In this document: piece by piece, positions 45,421 to 56,480 of the stretch
How positions within the stretch are numbered: the stretch's first letter is position 1
Layout of the letters: each line of letters begins with the position of its first letter
DNA from: Suillus spraguei
Lineage: Eukaryota; Basidiomycota; Agaricomycetes; Boletales; Suillaceae
Assembly (NCBI GenBank): GCA_016800925.1
Contig: JABCPU010000008.1
Coordinates: 434,001-498,000, forward strand
DNA length: 64,000 nt
Direction: 5' to 3'
Notes under the pieces: model-generated
What the model was told of the DNA's origin: nothing
The model's input: only the letters and a program-made list of their open reading frames with translations
The model's database searches: none
Translations under genes and position numbers: made by a program

Positions 45421-45624
45421 CAATGTGACCCGGCACCTGGCACAAGGTAACTCAACAGATATGTTTCAAATTCTTTGAATTGTGTGTTGTGTTTCAGGTA
45501 GCTGGATATCTGGCATTCGCCAAATATCCATTGTGAATCTCCAGTATCCAGTTCCGGATTTCCGGACTTGGCATCCAGCACTGACATTCATTCAAACATT
45601 GTATATACATCTATGAACATACAC

Positions 45625-47442
45625 TTATGTAGCCATTTCACCCTCATCAGCAGAGGGTTCAACCTTCACCTCAACATCCATATCATCAGAATCATATTCT
45701 GGGACAAGGTTGCCCGGATCATCTGGGTCCACAATTTTGCCGGACGTTTGTGGACCCTCAGGCTGAATCTGGCTGAGCTCAAATATGAGACCCTCAATGA
45801 TAGATGCAGGCTGGACTTTCGGAGATGGAGGCTCCATCCCTGCCATATCCAAGTCAATGAGGGGAGCAAGTGCAGATGGGAGGGGTGAGATGGACAGGGG
45901 GCCAGATTGATCAAGCAAAAAGGTTGCATTGACAGGAGAGTCGGGAAGTGGAAATGAAGGGTGCTGGTCCATGACTTTGCGACGAAGGCCCTCATGGAGG
46001 CATTGCAGGGAATCAATCTTACCATCCTGCTCCACCACACGAGCCTCAAGAAGAGCAATTCGAGCGGCACCATCCCGAATAGCAATTGCCATGGAATGGA
46101 GATCCGGAATGGGCACATCAAGTGCCGAAGGTGTCCTGGAGTGAGCCTGCTGGGTGGTAGACTTCCCTCGAATGCATTTGGGCGGGGATCCCATGGATGC
46201 TGGGACACATTTGATCTTCTTGGTGGCGCAGCGGACACACAACAAACACAGGGAATGGGTCCTCCTGTCCAACCGAGTGGCGCAGGGCCACTTCTCCTGG
46301 GTGCAATAATGGCAGGGGTTGTTCTGTGGGTTCCATTAGTTGATGGACTCATTGGAATTCACTAGAGTACTCACTGGGCTGGGAATGAGAATATCACCTG
46401 TATCCATGACTGCAGGTTCCTCAGCCGGAGTGCTGGACATTGCCTGGGGGGTCTCGACAACCTCTGGATGACTGCCAGAGGTGGCCTGACAATGGGTAAG
46501 TACAGGCGGGAGGTCTGGACAAAGAATGATGACTCACCATCACCTTGGGTGGACTGCCGGCAATGAGCTGATGATATATAAGCATTTTCCCAAGTGCCGG
46601 ATGACAAAATATGACTTACTGAAGCAGGACCAAACAATTGCTTCTTTGGGGAATGGGGCGTCCCTACAACAATTGTGGAAGGCCGGGGCACGTTGAGCGC
46701 CGGCACTCCACTCGAAATAGGCTACAGAAAATTGAGAGAATGAAAACAATGAGCTGGACGACATACCTGAACAATTGTGTCTTCATCATCTTCCGACTCC
46801 ACAAACACCTTCGGCTTCACATGGCGAGTTGCCTTGACCCGCTTGTGGCCCTTCTTCGCTGACTTCGGAGGTGAGGAAGAGTGTCCGGACATCATGGGGG
46901 ACTTCTTCCTGCTCCCTTCCACCTCCGGCTCTAGGTCAGCAACAACCGCCTTACCTTTTCCTTTGTCCTGGAGCTCGGAGGTGGCGTGGGTGGAAGAACC
47001 AGTGACATTGCCGGCAATGATGGGTGGGGAGGGAAGGTCCACAGTTATTGGGCCAATGGAAGGGTTAGGCATGACAGGGAGATCACCTGAATGGTCACCT
47101 AATGCCTCCCAGGCATGAATCTTGCTGCGCCAGGAGTGTTTCAACACCCGGGGGTCGTCATGGCGATGCTGTGCCAGTTGGGCCACACCCGGGGAGTCAT
47201 GGACCTGACTCTCATCAACTCCTTGGAGCAGGATGCAATGATGCCGGGCATGTAAGGCCCTTTCTCATGCTCCCTGACTATTTCAGCCTACACAGATCTT
47301 AGAAAAACCAAAAGTAAAATTAACACATGAATGGTACTTACCACAAGATTAGTGACTTGTGCTGCGCCCCGGCGATGATGCCCACAATCTGAGCAGTGGT
47401 TGCCTTGAGACCGACCAAAGAGGTTTGAACTGGAGTAGACAT
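45625..47442 (-). pseudogene. Transposon-associated gene A with Cys-rich motif (decayed, multi-exon)
   Basis: A multi-exon minus-strand gene begins near 47442 (MSTPVQTSLVGLKATTAQIV). It continues through EHEKGPYMPGIIASC, an acidic/basic linker with DKGKGKAVVADLEPEVEG, and ends at 45625 in an acidic tail (VKVEPSADEGEMAT). The exon at 46330-45625 opens with a zinc-like cysteine cluster: CHYCTQEKWPC, then LCLLCVRCATKKIKC. Introns of about 50 bp with GTAAGT/GTGAGT donors separate the exons. At least two frame changes in the first exons suggest it is a pseudogene. The cysteine cluster resembles the KCGTCAKGDHICTS segment of the broken gene at 63274, so they may belong to one family. Function unknown; DNA binding is a guess. 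Confidence 0.5.
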
Positions 47443-47661
47443 TTAGATTGAGTTGAAAGATGTGAAAAGCTGGATATAAGTTTGAAATCTGTTATCACTA
47501 GGATGAAGTTTCAAAAGAAACCAGACAATTGAAGGACAATCTTGATAAGCATTGATTGATTGTCTTTGTTTGGTCATGGTTCAACTTTCGGCCATTGCCA
47601 GCCATGTGTTGAACTTCAAAGTTATCAGTGATCAATCAGTTTGATCAGTTGATCAGACATC

Positions 47662-48678
47662 ATGAGATCTCAACCAGCAGTCAGATTTTATGAACCTCCA
47701 GTCACTGAATACAACTCAATGGATGTGGATGACTCAACCGAGTCCCAGATTTCACTAGGTATGTTGTGCTTTCAGTACAGCTCTCAATTGACCGGAGATG
47801 GACCAGATGCACTGGATGATGTATACCTTGGGCCGGATGATGAGACTGAGTCCCGGATTTCATCAGGTATGTGTTGCTGTCAGTATATCTTCCAATTGAC
47901 TGGACATTTATTAGATGCATGTGATGATGTATACCTTGGGCCGGATGATGAGATCGACGATGATTCTGGGTCATCAGGTGGTCCGGATGTCTTGGATGCA
48001 GTTCCTGGTAGGTTTCTCAATTCACATTTAGATAATCCAACTTTGGATGTTCATTCAATCCATCCAGATCATTTATACCCGGCTCAGCCTGAGGAACTGC
48101 CTTTGTTCAATGATCTGGACTTGTACCTAGGGCCTGACGATGATCTTATTGATTGTGATGAAGCACCGGAATGTGCTGATGTTGAGATTGATGCTCCAGC
48201 TATCCCAGGAATAGCAATTCCAGGTGAGTTCATCCATACCATCTCATTTTGATTGTTGATGTGATGTCCCAAGCACATGCAACACCTCCTAAATGTCAGT
48301 CCACCATACCGGAACTCAGCAATGAAGACCTACATGCCATGCTTAGGGAGTTCATGCCCCTAGGGTCATATGATCAAACAGAATGTGAGTATTTAATTGT
48401 TCATCATTTATCTTTCTGCTAATTTTCTTTAAGTTGAATCAATTCTGGATCGCCTGGGCCATTACCAACAGTGTCATGGCAATCTTCCGGAGCCTACCAT
48501 ACATCAACTCCTCAAGGCCGACTGACCATTCCGAGTGGCTTGGGCTGACACATACAACAAACTCAGAAGAGCTGATATGGACCTTTGGAGGTTGCAAAGG
48601 GCCAAACAGATGAGCTCTGAATTGCTGCTTGTATTAGATACCCTCATTGAAAAGTGTGATGATCAACCCCATATGTAA
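47662..48678 (+). pseudogene. Acidic hypothetical protein (gene C) with internal repeat and one nonsense codon
   Basis: Three exons (47662-48223, 48274-48384, 48434-48678) join in frame to 306 codons with 50 and 49 bp introns. One TGA at 48523-48525 interrupts the last exon, where CGA fits (KAD-R-PFRVAWADTYNKLRR). The N-terminal half is very acidic and repeats a block about 37 residues long twice (ending DVYLGPDDE each time). The C-terminal half is helical. The DNA of the repeat is also clearly duplicated (47740-47850 and 47850-47960). It is divergent from gene A, 220 bp away. I do not recognise the family; the setting suggests cargo of a DNA transposon. Confidence 0.5.
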
Positions 48679-49062
48679 ATATTTGGATATTCATTCACAT
48701 ACTTACATCATGTTCACCACTGAATTTTTCATGTATAACAATGACATTTCCAATTGATTTTAGATGATGCACACACCCAATTGTCGCATTCCAACTACCA
48801 ATGATTGATTCCCAGGGTCCGGACCTCGGTGATTGGGATTCATCCGGAACTCGGTGATCAGGTTTCATAATATTTGGATATTCATTCACATACTTATATC
48901 ATGTGAACCACTGAATTTTCCATGTATAACAATGACATTTCCAATTTATTTTAGATGATGCACAAACCCTAATGTCTAATACCAACTACCAATGATTGAT
49001 ACCGGGTGCCAGACCTCGGTGATCGGGAGTCGTCCGGAACTCGGTGATCAGGATTGTCCGGA
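48675..49062. repeat. Direct tandem duplication of about 195 bp
   Basis: Two consecutive copies share aatatttggatattcattca at the start and ggaactcggtgatcagg at the end, with about 90 percent similarity by eye. Confidence 0.8.
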
Positions 49063-49159
49063 ACTGGTGCTTAGGATTCACATTTTGGAATGGGACACTG
49101 TGTTTTGAGAAGTGTGACAAAGATGAAAATGTGGTAACATGGGGGCAGTTTGGTATATG

Positions 49160-51013
49160 TACATTATTTCCTTCCCCTTGCCCTGGTTACTCGAAGTGTA
49201 CTCTCTACCGGCTTTTGAGACTTACTCCAGGTGGTCCTTGCGGATGGTTCAATGACAGCTTTCTTGCCCTGTATACTCCTTGGTTCCGGCGATGTGTTCC
49301 TCTCTTCCACTTCCTCAGTCAACCCGGCCAGGAGGTCGCCCATCCGTGATGTCAAAAGTGCACCTGCCTTGGCCGGCCTGGCCGGGCGAGGCTCCGGCAT
49401 TGAACATGGAACTTCTGTCTCCTTGGGTGCTGAAGATGGATGTGCTATTTATCTGGGTTTCTTCAGCAGGGATCACCGTCAGCCAAGTCATCATCAATGT
49501 CATCCTCCTTGTCATGAGTTTCACTGTCGGTATCACTCTCGGCTTCAGTTGATGGATCCCGGGGCCTTCGGAGAGTTCCACTCTTCTGCATTCTCACTTT
49601 ACGAGTCAGATGAGATGGCGACTTGCCGGATACCACAGATGGTACCATGTCCCCATCCTTGTTCTTCCATGCTTTGAACAGGAATGTTGAATCTTTTCCT
49701 GTTTCCTGCTGAGCATACCAGAAATTGAGCAAGGCTGTGTGTCCCAGTTTTGCAACTTCGAAGGCTCCTTCAGGTCAATATCCGCCGGAAGATACTTCCT
49801 TGCCACAAAGTCATCCTGACTTTGTACGAGGGCACTCCATGGCATGACAGCCTTGTCATTCCCGGAACATATTCCTGTGTCCACATTCAGCAACATCTCA
49901 GATGTTGCCATGAAAGACTCACTGTAGTGCATGTAAGAAACGCCCTGACTATGGCTTCTTCTCCTCAAGTTTTGTTTCCGTGATGTCTGGAAGCAACGGC
50001 ATCCCATTCCATCCATGTCGAGTTCAAAAGCTGGTTTTCTGACTCTTTTGCGACCTCCCTTGACCTGTCGTCCTCCGTCCTGTGCCCCGGCACCTATCAT
50101 TGTGATGATCAACGAATTCATTCTTGCATCCAAAGTTCAAACACTCACCGAACTGTTCCTGGGCTACTCCTGCCATACTGGCTCAATGTCCTCCCAGTCC
50201 TTAGTCTTCATGAAGCTGTCCCCATCTCCTAATGCCTCATTATCATCATGCCTGCACACATATATTGAGATCCAAGATCGGCGATGACGGACACAATTGA
50301 CTTACATCCCAAACAGAACCTCTCCCTGTTCATTCTTCCAAGCTGACAACACAAAAACTCTCATCCCGCATTGCCTCCACATCTCTTTCAAAAGTGCTCC
50401 ATATATGCTGGTCCCTTCTTACGAGCAACTTCTGCTTGTATCTCGGAGGAGGAAAGCTGTTTGACCATTCTTCGCTGTTTCTTTTGCCTTCTCCAACTCG
50501 TCGTCGTCCAATTCAGCCATGACTCTCTTCACAGCCCCCTGATAATGTTTGAACATACCGGGATCTCCCGGCTTTGCCCCGGACTCGTCCTCAATCCTCT
50601 TTAGCACCTCTTCGCGCTTCTGCTGGTAGACCACCATCCTAGGCGTCCATTTCCTCCCATACTTTATCATGTCCTTCCTTTCCTTCCTTTTCTTGTTGTT
50701 GAACAACCAAGTTTATACATCTGAGAGTTGATGGAAGAATAAGATGTTAAAATTGTAGTTTTTCAACACAACGAAGACGCATCACCTGCTTCCTCTTTTT
50801 CCATTGTCCTTGGTCGACTTTAGGAGCAAACAACCTGGCTGCCCTGGCAATTGCAGTGAAAACCCCTCGCTTCTCACCCCTTTTGGCCGCGGTCCACTCA
50901 GGAAGGTAGTTCTTCAACTCCGAAATTTCGTTTTCCGTGAGCTTCTGTGTCTGTGGTTGACGTGCCCTATTTCTGCTGGAAGTCAAGTGAGTGGAATGAC
51001 CCATCCTTGCCAT
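49160..51013 (-). pseudogene. Transposon-associated gene B (decayed, multi-exon)
   Basis: Exon 1 (51013-50786) encodes MARMGHSTHLTSSRNRARQP and a helical segment ending QGQWKKRKQ. A 65 bp intron leads to an exon starting at 50720 (MYK). A one-base deletion near 50710 then shifts the frame to TWLFNNKKRKERKDMIKYGR and KWTPRMVVYQQKREEVLKRI. Further on another frame gives LLKEMWRQCGMRVFVLSAWK and, after a 50 bp class intron, HDDNEALGDGDSFMKTKDWE. The 3' part (50130-49160) continues in several frames, including MPLLPDITETKLEEKK, with more lesions. I believe this is a dead member of a large agaricomycete family often found near transposons. Function unknown. Confidence 0.5.
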
Positions 51014-51294
51014 GGTGAATCAAATTGCAGAATGGGCTGAGGATAAGCAAGGTGGAAGTATGAACGAATTGTCAGAAGTTGATCTTTGACAAAAGCCTAA
51101 CAGTAGCTTAATTGAGCTATATTGGTCCCGAAGCCATAAATGGACATAAATTTGTAATGAGTCGGCAGGACAGTATGACACCACAATGTAATAAAATTCA
51201 TTCCACCTGAGCAGATGCTTTGCTTGCAAATTAGCATTATAAAATAAGATGAAGATAGGTAGATGCACCCCATTGCAAAAATCCCACAGGGTAG

Positions 51295-51974
51295 AAGCAA
51301 GGGGCAGCAAGGGTAGAAAGATTTGGGTCAAGGTCCCACTTGCAAGCACAAGACGACGAGCCTACAGGTCCATGCCTCACTCCCCCAGAATCACCAACAC
51401 TTCAGCCTGTTCAGGCACCACCTCCTTGGGATGACTTTCCTGACAATACTTACGAGCAAGACCAAGGCTCATTTGAGCCATTGCAACTCCCAAAAACCAT
51501 GGCAAGTTCATGTTAAATGTTGGAGTGTCATTCAAACTATAGCTCAATATAAAAAATGCAGAGTCAAAATGACTACCTCAGGCAATGGCTGCCAAGGCAG
51601 GAATCATATCTGCATCACCTCCTGGATCGAGAAGCTCCACCAGAAGACAGGAGATGCATCATCTGCCACCAGGATGGGGTCTACAAATGTCAAGATTGTC
51701 TTGGCGAGCCTCTCTATTGCACGGGCTGTTGCAGGAGTCAACATCGTTGCAATCCTTTCCACTGGATCAGTCAATGGAATGGTCAATTCTTCGAGCGGAG
51801 TTGTCTCGCTCATGTGGGACTCACCATACACCTCGGGCATGATGGCAAGCAATGTCCGGTGCTCACAGATAGGTGGGATTTGTTCGAAGGAGATGAACCT
51901 GAAGACCAGCTTGAGCCCGAAGATCTTCCAGCTTCCAGAGCCCGAAGATCTTCCGTCTGGATCGCTCATCCGAA
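51295..51974 (+). pseudogene. KDZ-type transposase, N-terminal fragment (CxC2-like cysteine domain)
   Basis: The frame PPPWDDFPDNTYEQDQG runs to 51501 and joins, by a 60 bp GC-AG intron (51502-51561), to SQNDYLRQWLPRQESYLHHL. A cysteine cluster follows: CIICHQDGVYKCQDC, LYCTGCCRSQHRCNPFHWIS, then FFERSCLAHVGLTIHLGHDG. This pattern is the CxC2 domain found in front of Kyakuja-Dileera-Zisupton transposases of mushrooms. The catalytic part is missing because the LTR at 51975 cuts the gene. It is divergent from gene B, about 280 bp away. KDZ transposons are known to carry extra genes in basidiomycetes. Confidence 0.75.
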
Positions 51975-52639
51975 TGTGCTCACTTCTCGCACCTTAACTC
52001 CCTTGTGTATATCTGCATCTATCTCCTTTCATCATTCCTCCTGTTTTCCGGTATTCCGGCTATGTATATTTCCCTCCTACATCACTGATCCGTTACCTGT
52101 GTTCATTTCCGATTCGTGCTGACTGATCCGCTGTGCATTAACTAATAGACTTCCGTTACACTTCATACATAGCCCTTGGTCCCGGACCTGTTGATTATCC
52201 GTCTCAGATACTTACAGTATATAAACCACTTGTAAACCTCCGTAGAACCTTAGTTTGAATATCATCTTAGATTCTACTCATTCTGCTTCCTCCAGACTTA
52301 AGCCACTTTCTGCTCTAAGTCACCTTCCGAGACTTAGGATTGATTCCTATAGTCTATATCTCCGACTCTATCTTCGGATAGTCTACCTCCATTAGTTTCT
52401 AGTTAGGAACTCGTTCTGAAGCTAGCCTCAATCTTTGTTCTATTCTTATGTTCCGAATAACCTTTGGACGTATCATATCCAATACCTTCAGATGCCCAGA
52501 TCCGTCACGCAACTCCTTCTGGATCTTCGGACGAATAACCTCTCCCTGAAATAAGGGGCATTACTTGAGAAAGGGGCACAGTGCACGAACTGAGGCCAAA
52601 GCCCTTCAGATCTCTCTACCTTTGAGTACGGTCTTAACA
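51975..52639 (+). repeat. 5' LTR of gypsy element 2
   Basis: 665 bp, starting TGTGCTCACTTC and ending CTTAACA. The borders were fixed by comparing it with the reverse complement of 62170-62834, which has the same length. Confidence 0.85.
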
Positions 52640-52803
52640 GTATATTCGAACTCAAACCTTTCCGAGTAACTTTTAAACCATTCCATATCATGCCTCCCCG
52701 TAAAACTCAAAACACTCTCCGAGGAGCCGGACTTGGTCCGATCCAATGAAATCCTACACCCATTGTCCAAACATTCACTAGTTTCTCTCAACGCCGCGCA
52801 AGC

Positions 52804-53982
52804 ATGAGTGACATAGGTCAAAGTATTTCCGCTCGTCAAGCCAGACCGGATCCGATAACACCAACTCGGAACCCGTATAACCCAGACTCCAATTTGTGCC
52901 CGACCATTCGCTTCGATGATGAGCTGCGCAGTAACCCACCAGATGATGAAGGTGATGATCCGGACAATGAGGAACTGGATGACGAAGAAGATAAAATCCA
53001 CCTGAGCCCTCAGGACCAGGTCCTAGCCCAACTATCCGTAGCCATTAATCACCTCGCTCACAGTAGCCATCACACCCCCACCTCGGATGATAGCAAAGTC
53101 AAAATCCGTGAGCCGGATACCTTCGATGGGTCCGAACCTTGCAAGCTCCGGGCATTCTTCGTCCAATGTGAGCTCAACTTCCAGAGCAAACCTAACGCTT
53201 TCTGTTCCGGACATGCTAAAGTCAATTTCGCCCAATCCTACCTTAAGGGTATGGCTCTTGAGTGGTTTGAACCGGATCTCCTTTCAGACGGATATAGCAA
53301 CCGTCTGGACTGGATGGATGACTACTCCGAGTTCATGCTCAAGCTCCAAACCAATTTCAGACCACACGATCCCTCTGGAGATGCAGAAATGCAGTTAGAA
53401 CAACTCCACATGCGTGACGGACAATGCATCAACAAGTATGTTGTAGAATTCCAGCGACTTGCCTCCCAAGTACGCGAATGGGGAGACGGAGCCCTACGAT
53501 GCCAATTCTACAATGGACTTCCGGCCCAAATCAAAGATGAGATTAGTCGCATGGGTAAACCCACTACCCTTTTGGAGTTCAAGACTCTTGCCCAGACCAT
53601 CGACGCCCATTACTGGGAATGGAGGGGCGAAGTCACCCGAGAGAGTAGAACCACCTCTTCCAATCCTCCCAGGCAGTCAACATCCGACCGGACAAACTCC
53701 AACTTGTCTGGATCCGATATGCCCAAATTCAATAAACCCACATCCTCCACAACCTCCTCTTCCCCGAAAGGTTCGGATCTTCCTAGCATTGTTGGTGCGG
53801 TCGGAAAGCTAACCACCCAGGAACGTCAGAGGCGTATTGACAAAAGGCTCTGTATGTTCTGTGGCGGACCTGGTCACACTGCCCGGGAATGCACCAAATC
53901 CACTTCGCGCGCTGCCAAAGGCTGCGCTACCGTGCTCACTCCGGAAACGGAACCGGAAGCCTCGGATGAGGCAAAAAATTAG
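52804..53982 (+). CDS. Gypsy element 2 Gag, 392 aa
   Basis: An intact Gag frame begins MSDIGQSISARQARPDPITP. The retrotransposon Gag core is visible (LKGMALEWFEPDLLSDGYSN, then LRCQFYNGLPAQIKDEISRM). A zinc knuckle, CMFCGGPGHTAREC, lies near residue 355. It ends about 65 bases before the first pol stop, in a different frame from pol. It is the only intact retroelement protein in the window. Confidence 0.88.
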   Translation: MSDIGQSISARQARPDPITPTRNPYNPDSNLCPTIRFDDELRSNPPDDEGDDPDNEELDDEEDKIHLSPQDQVLAQLSVAINHLAHSSHHTPTSDDSKVKIREPDTFDGSEPCKLRAFFVQCELNFQSKPNAFCSGHAKVNFAQSYLKGMALEWFEPDLLSDGYSNRLDWMDDYSEFMLKLQTNFRPHDPSGDAEMQLEQLHMRDGQCINKYVVEFQRLASQVREWGDGALRCQFYNGLPAQIKDEISRMGKPTTLLEFKTLAQTIDAHYWEWRGEVTRESRTTSSNPPRQSTSDRTNSNLSGSDMPKFNKPTSSTTSSSPKGSDLPSIVGAVGKLTTQERQRRIDKRLCMFCGGPGHTARECTKSTSRAAKGCATVLTPETEPEASDEAKN

Positions 53983-54029
53983 TCCACAACCCTCCTGACT
54001 CCGTACGGGATGAGGGTTGTGTTGGCCCA

Positions 54030-56468
54030 ACCCGTGCAACGGAACTATGACTCAACACTGTAACTCTTCCTGATCCGAACTCTCTGTGTCCATATGTCTC
54101 TCTTCCGTCTTTCTCCAATATATCTGACTTTCTGGCCCTCATAGACTGTGGTTCCTCCCACTGCTTCATAGACACTGATTTTGTCCGAAAACATAAAATT
54201 CCTACCTATCAGATTCCTCTGCTTCCACTCCATTTATTTGATGGTACATGCAATAACAATATTGTCGAAGCCATAAACTTATCCATCCGATTCTCCTCTG
54301 GTGTAATCACTTCCGACACGTTCTACGTCACCCCTTTGGATTCCTCATGTTATATCATTCTCAGATATAGCTGGCTCACCCGACACAATCCGTTGATTGA
54401 CTGGGTATTGGGCAGCATCGAGTTCTGAACTACTGTACAGGGAATGCCATTAACCCCATCCGCATCACCGCTGCCTCCGGACACACCATCCATGGCAGGA
54501 AAATCCAATCCGACACCTCCATTACCTTCGGGTATTCCATCCAAGGAAGAATCCTCCCCTCCAATACCTCCATTGCCTCAGAGCATCCCATCCGTGGCAG
54601 AGACTCTGCCTCTGACCAAATCCGAACCCTCTGCTGGCACTTCAGTCCCTAACATATCATTGATAAATGCAGTAGCCTTTTGCCGTGCCTGCAAGTTAGA
54701 AGGATCTACTCAGTTCAGCATCTACCTCCGTCCCTCTGAAGTAAATCTTCGATCCGCATCCGTAACATCCGATCCTCCAGACCTCTCCGGAATCCCTTCC
54801 GAGTACCACGAATTTGCAGATGTCTTCGACAAAGGCAAAGCCGGACAACTTCCCCCTCATCGACCCTATGATCTCAAGATTGAGTTGGAAGAAGGGGCTA
54901 GTCCGCCTCTCGGAACTATATATTCGCTTTCTCCGGTCGAGCTTGAGGCCCTCCGAAAGTTCCTCGATGAAAACATCTTGTCCGGACTCCTCCGTTCCTC
55001 ATCCTCTCCCCACGGAGCCCCCGTCCTATTTGTCAAGAAGAAGGATGGATCCCTCCACCTTTGTGTGGATTTCCGCGGTCTCAACCACATCACCAAAAAG
55101 GACCAATATCCGTTACCCCTCATTGCTGACCTCCTAGACTCCCCGAGCCGCGCTAAAGTTTATACCAAAATTGATCTCCATTCCACATACCACCTCGTCC
55201 GGATAACAGAAGGAGACGAATGGAAGACTTCCTTCCGTACGCGCTATGGCTCCTATGAATGGTTGGTGATGCCAGAAGGCCTCACAAATGCTCCAGCGGC
55301 TTTCCAGCGCTTTGTCAATAGTGTGTTTGCCGATATGCTGGACGTATGTGTTGTTGTATATCTGGATGACATCCTTATCTATTCCCAAGACCTTGCAAGT
55401 CATAAGGAACATGTCCGAGAAGTTTTGCGATGTCTCTGTAAACACCGACTATATGCCAAACCCAAGAAATGCGAATTCCACTCATCCTCCGTCGAATATC
55501 TGGGTTACCTCCTATCTCTGGATGGCTTGACAATGTTGTCTGAGAAAATCCAGTCTATCATAGACTGGCCGGAACCTTGGAAAGTCAAGGACATCCAATC
55601 CTTCCTCGGATTCGCTAATTTCTATCGTCGTTTCATCTTCAACTACTCAGATATCGTGATCCCCCTTACTCGACTCACTCGCAAGGGCGTTGTATGGAAC
55701 TTTTCCGAGGACTGCCAGAAATCATTTGACGCACTCAAGAAAGCCTTTACTTCCGCTCCAGTGCTAACGCATTGGATTCCAAATGTTCCTATAGTTGTGG
55801 AAACTGATGCCTCGGATTATGCTATCGCTGGAATACTATCCATTGTGTGCCCAGACTCGGAACTTCGTCCGGTGGCATTTTACTCCTGGACACTGTCCGG
55901 TGCAGAACTCAACTATGATGTCCATGATAAGGAACTACTAGCCATCTATGCTGCATTCCAAACCTGGCGCCATTACCTAGAAGGCTCGTCCGAGCCTATA
56001 GATGTTGTCACAGACCACAAGAACCTTGAGTACTTCTCTACCACCAAACTGCTATCCCGTCGTCAGGCCCGCTGGTCCAAGGTCCTCCATCAGTTTAACC
56101 TCGTTATCCGTTACTGTCCTGGAAAACTCGGAGTCAAGCCAGATTCCCTCACTAGACGATGGGACGTCTACCCTAAAGAGGGGGATAAGGACTACGCTCA
56201 GATTAACCCTCACAACCTCCGTCCAATATTTGCTTTGGAACAATTAGCTTCGTCCCTACAAGCTTCCATTTTAGCAACTCCGGTCCTTAGAGCAGCTGTT
56301 CTCATGGACACCAAACACCTCCGGAAAGACATTCTGATAGCACTCCCTAATAACCCCATTGCACAAACACATTTTCCAGTTCCTTCAGATTCGAGATGGA
56401 CAATAGACGATGGTGGATTCCTTTGTTGTGACAACCGCATCTACATTCCGGATACCAATGATCTATGA
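54030..56468 (+). pseudogene. Gypsy element 2 pol remnant: protease, RT, RNase H, start of integrase
   Basis: One frame runs from about 54030 to 56468 with TGA codons at 54048 and 54426. Protease: FLALIDCGSSHCFIDTDFV, with a Cys in place of the usual Ser or Thr of the D(S/T)G motif. Reverse transcriptase: VKKKDGSLHLCVDFRGLN, TKIDLHSTYHLVRI, VVYLDDILIYS. RNase H: VVETDASDYAIAGILS and VVTDHKNLEYFSTTKLLSRR. The open stretch from 54444 is 674 codons. It stops at 56468 within the start of the integrase H2C2 finger; the catalytic integrase core is absent. Confidence 0.88.
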
Positions 56469-56480
56469 CTTCGCATCCTC

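Larger units (their letters stand above)
51975..56480 (+). mobile_element. Second Ty3/gypsy element, 5' LTR plus truncated internal region
   Basis: A 665 bp 5' LTR, gag and pol to the start of integrase are present in the same orientation. The element breaks off at about 56480, just after the first residues of the integrase zinc finger (LRILRNCHDH). No 3' LTR follows. Another LTR of this family, also 665 bp and on the opposite strand, is at 62170-62834. It inserted into the KDZ transposase fragment. Confidence 0.85.
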
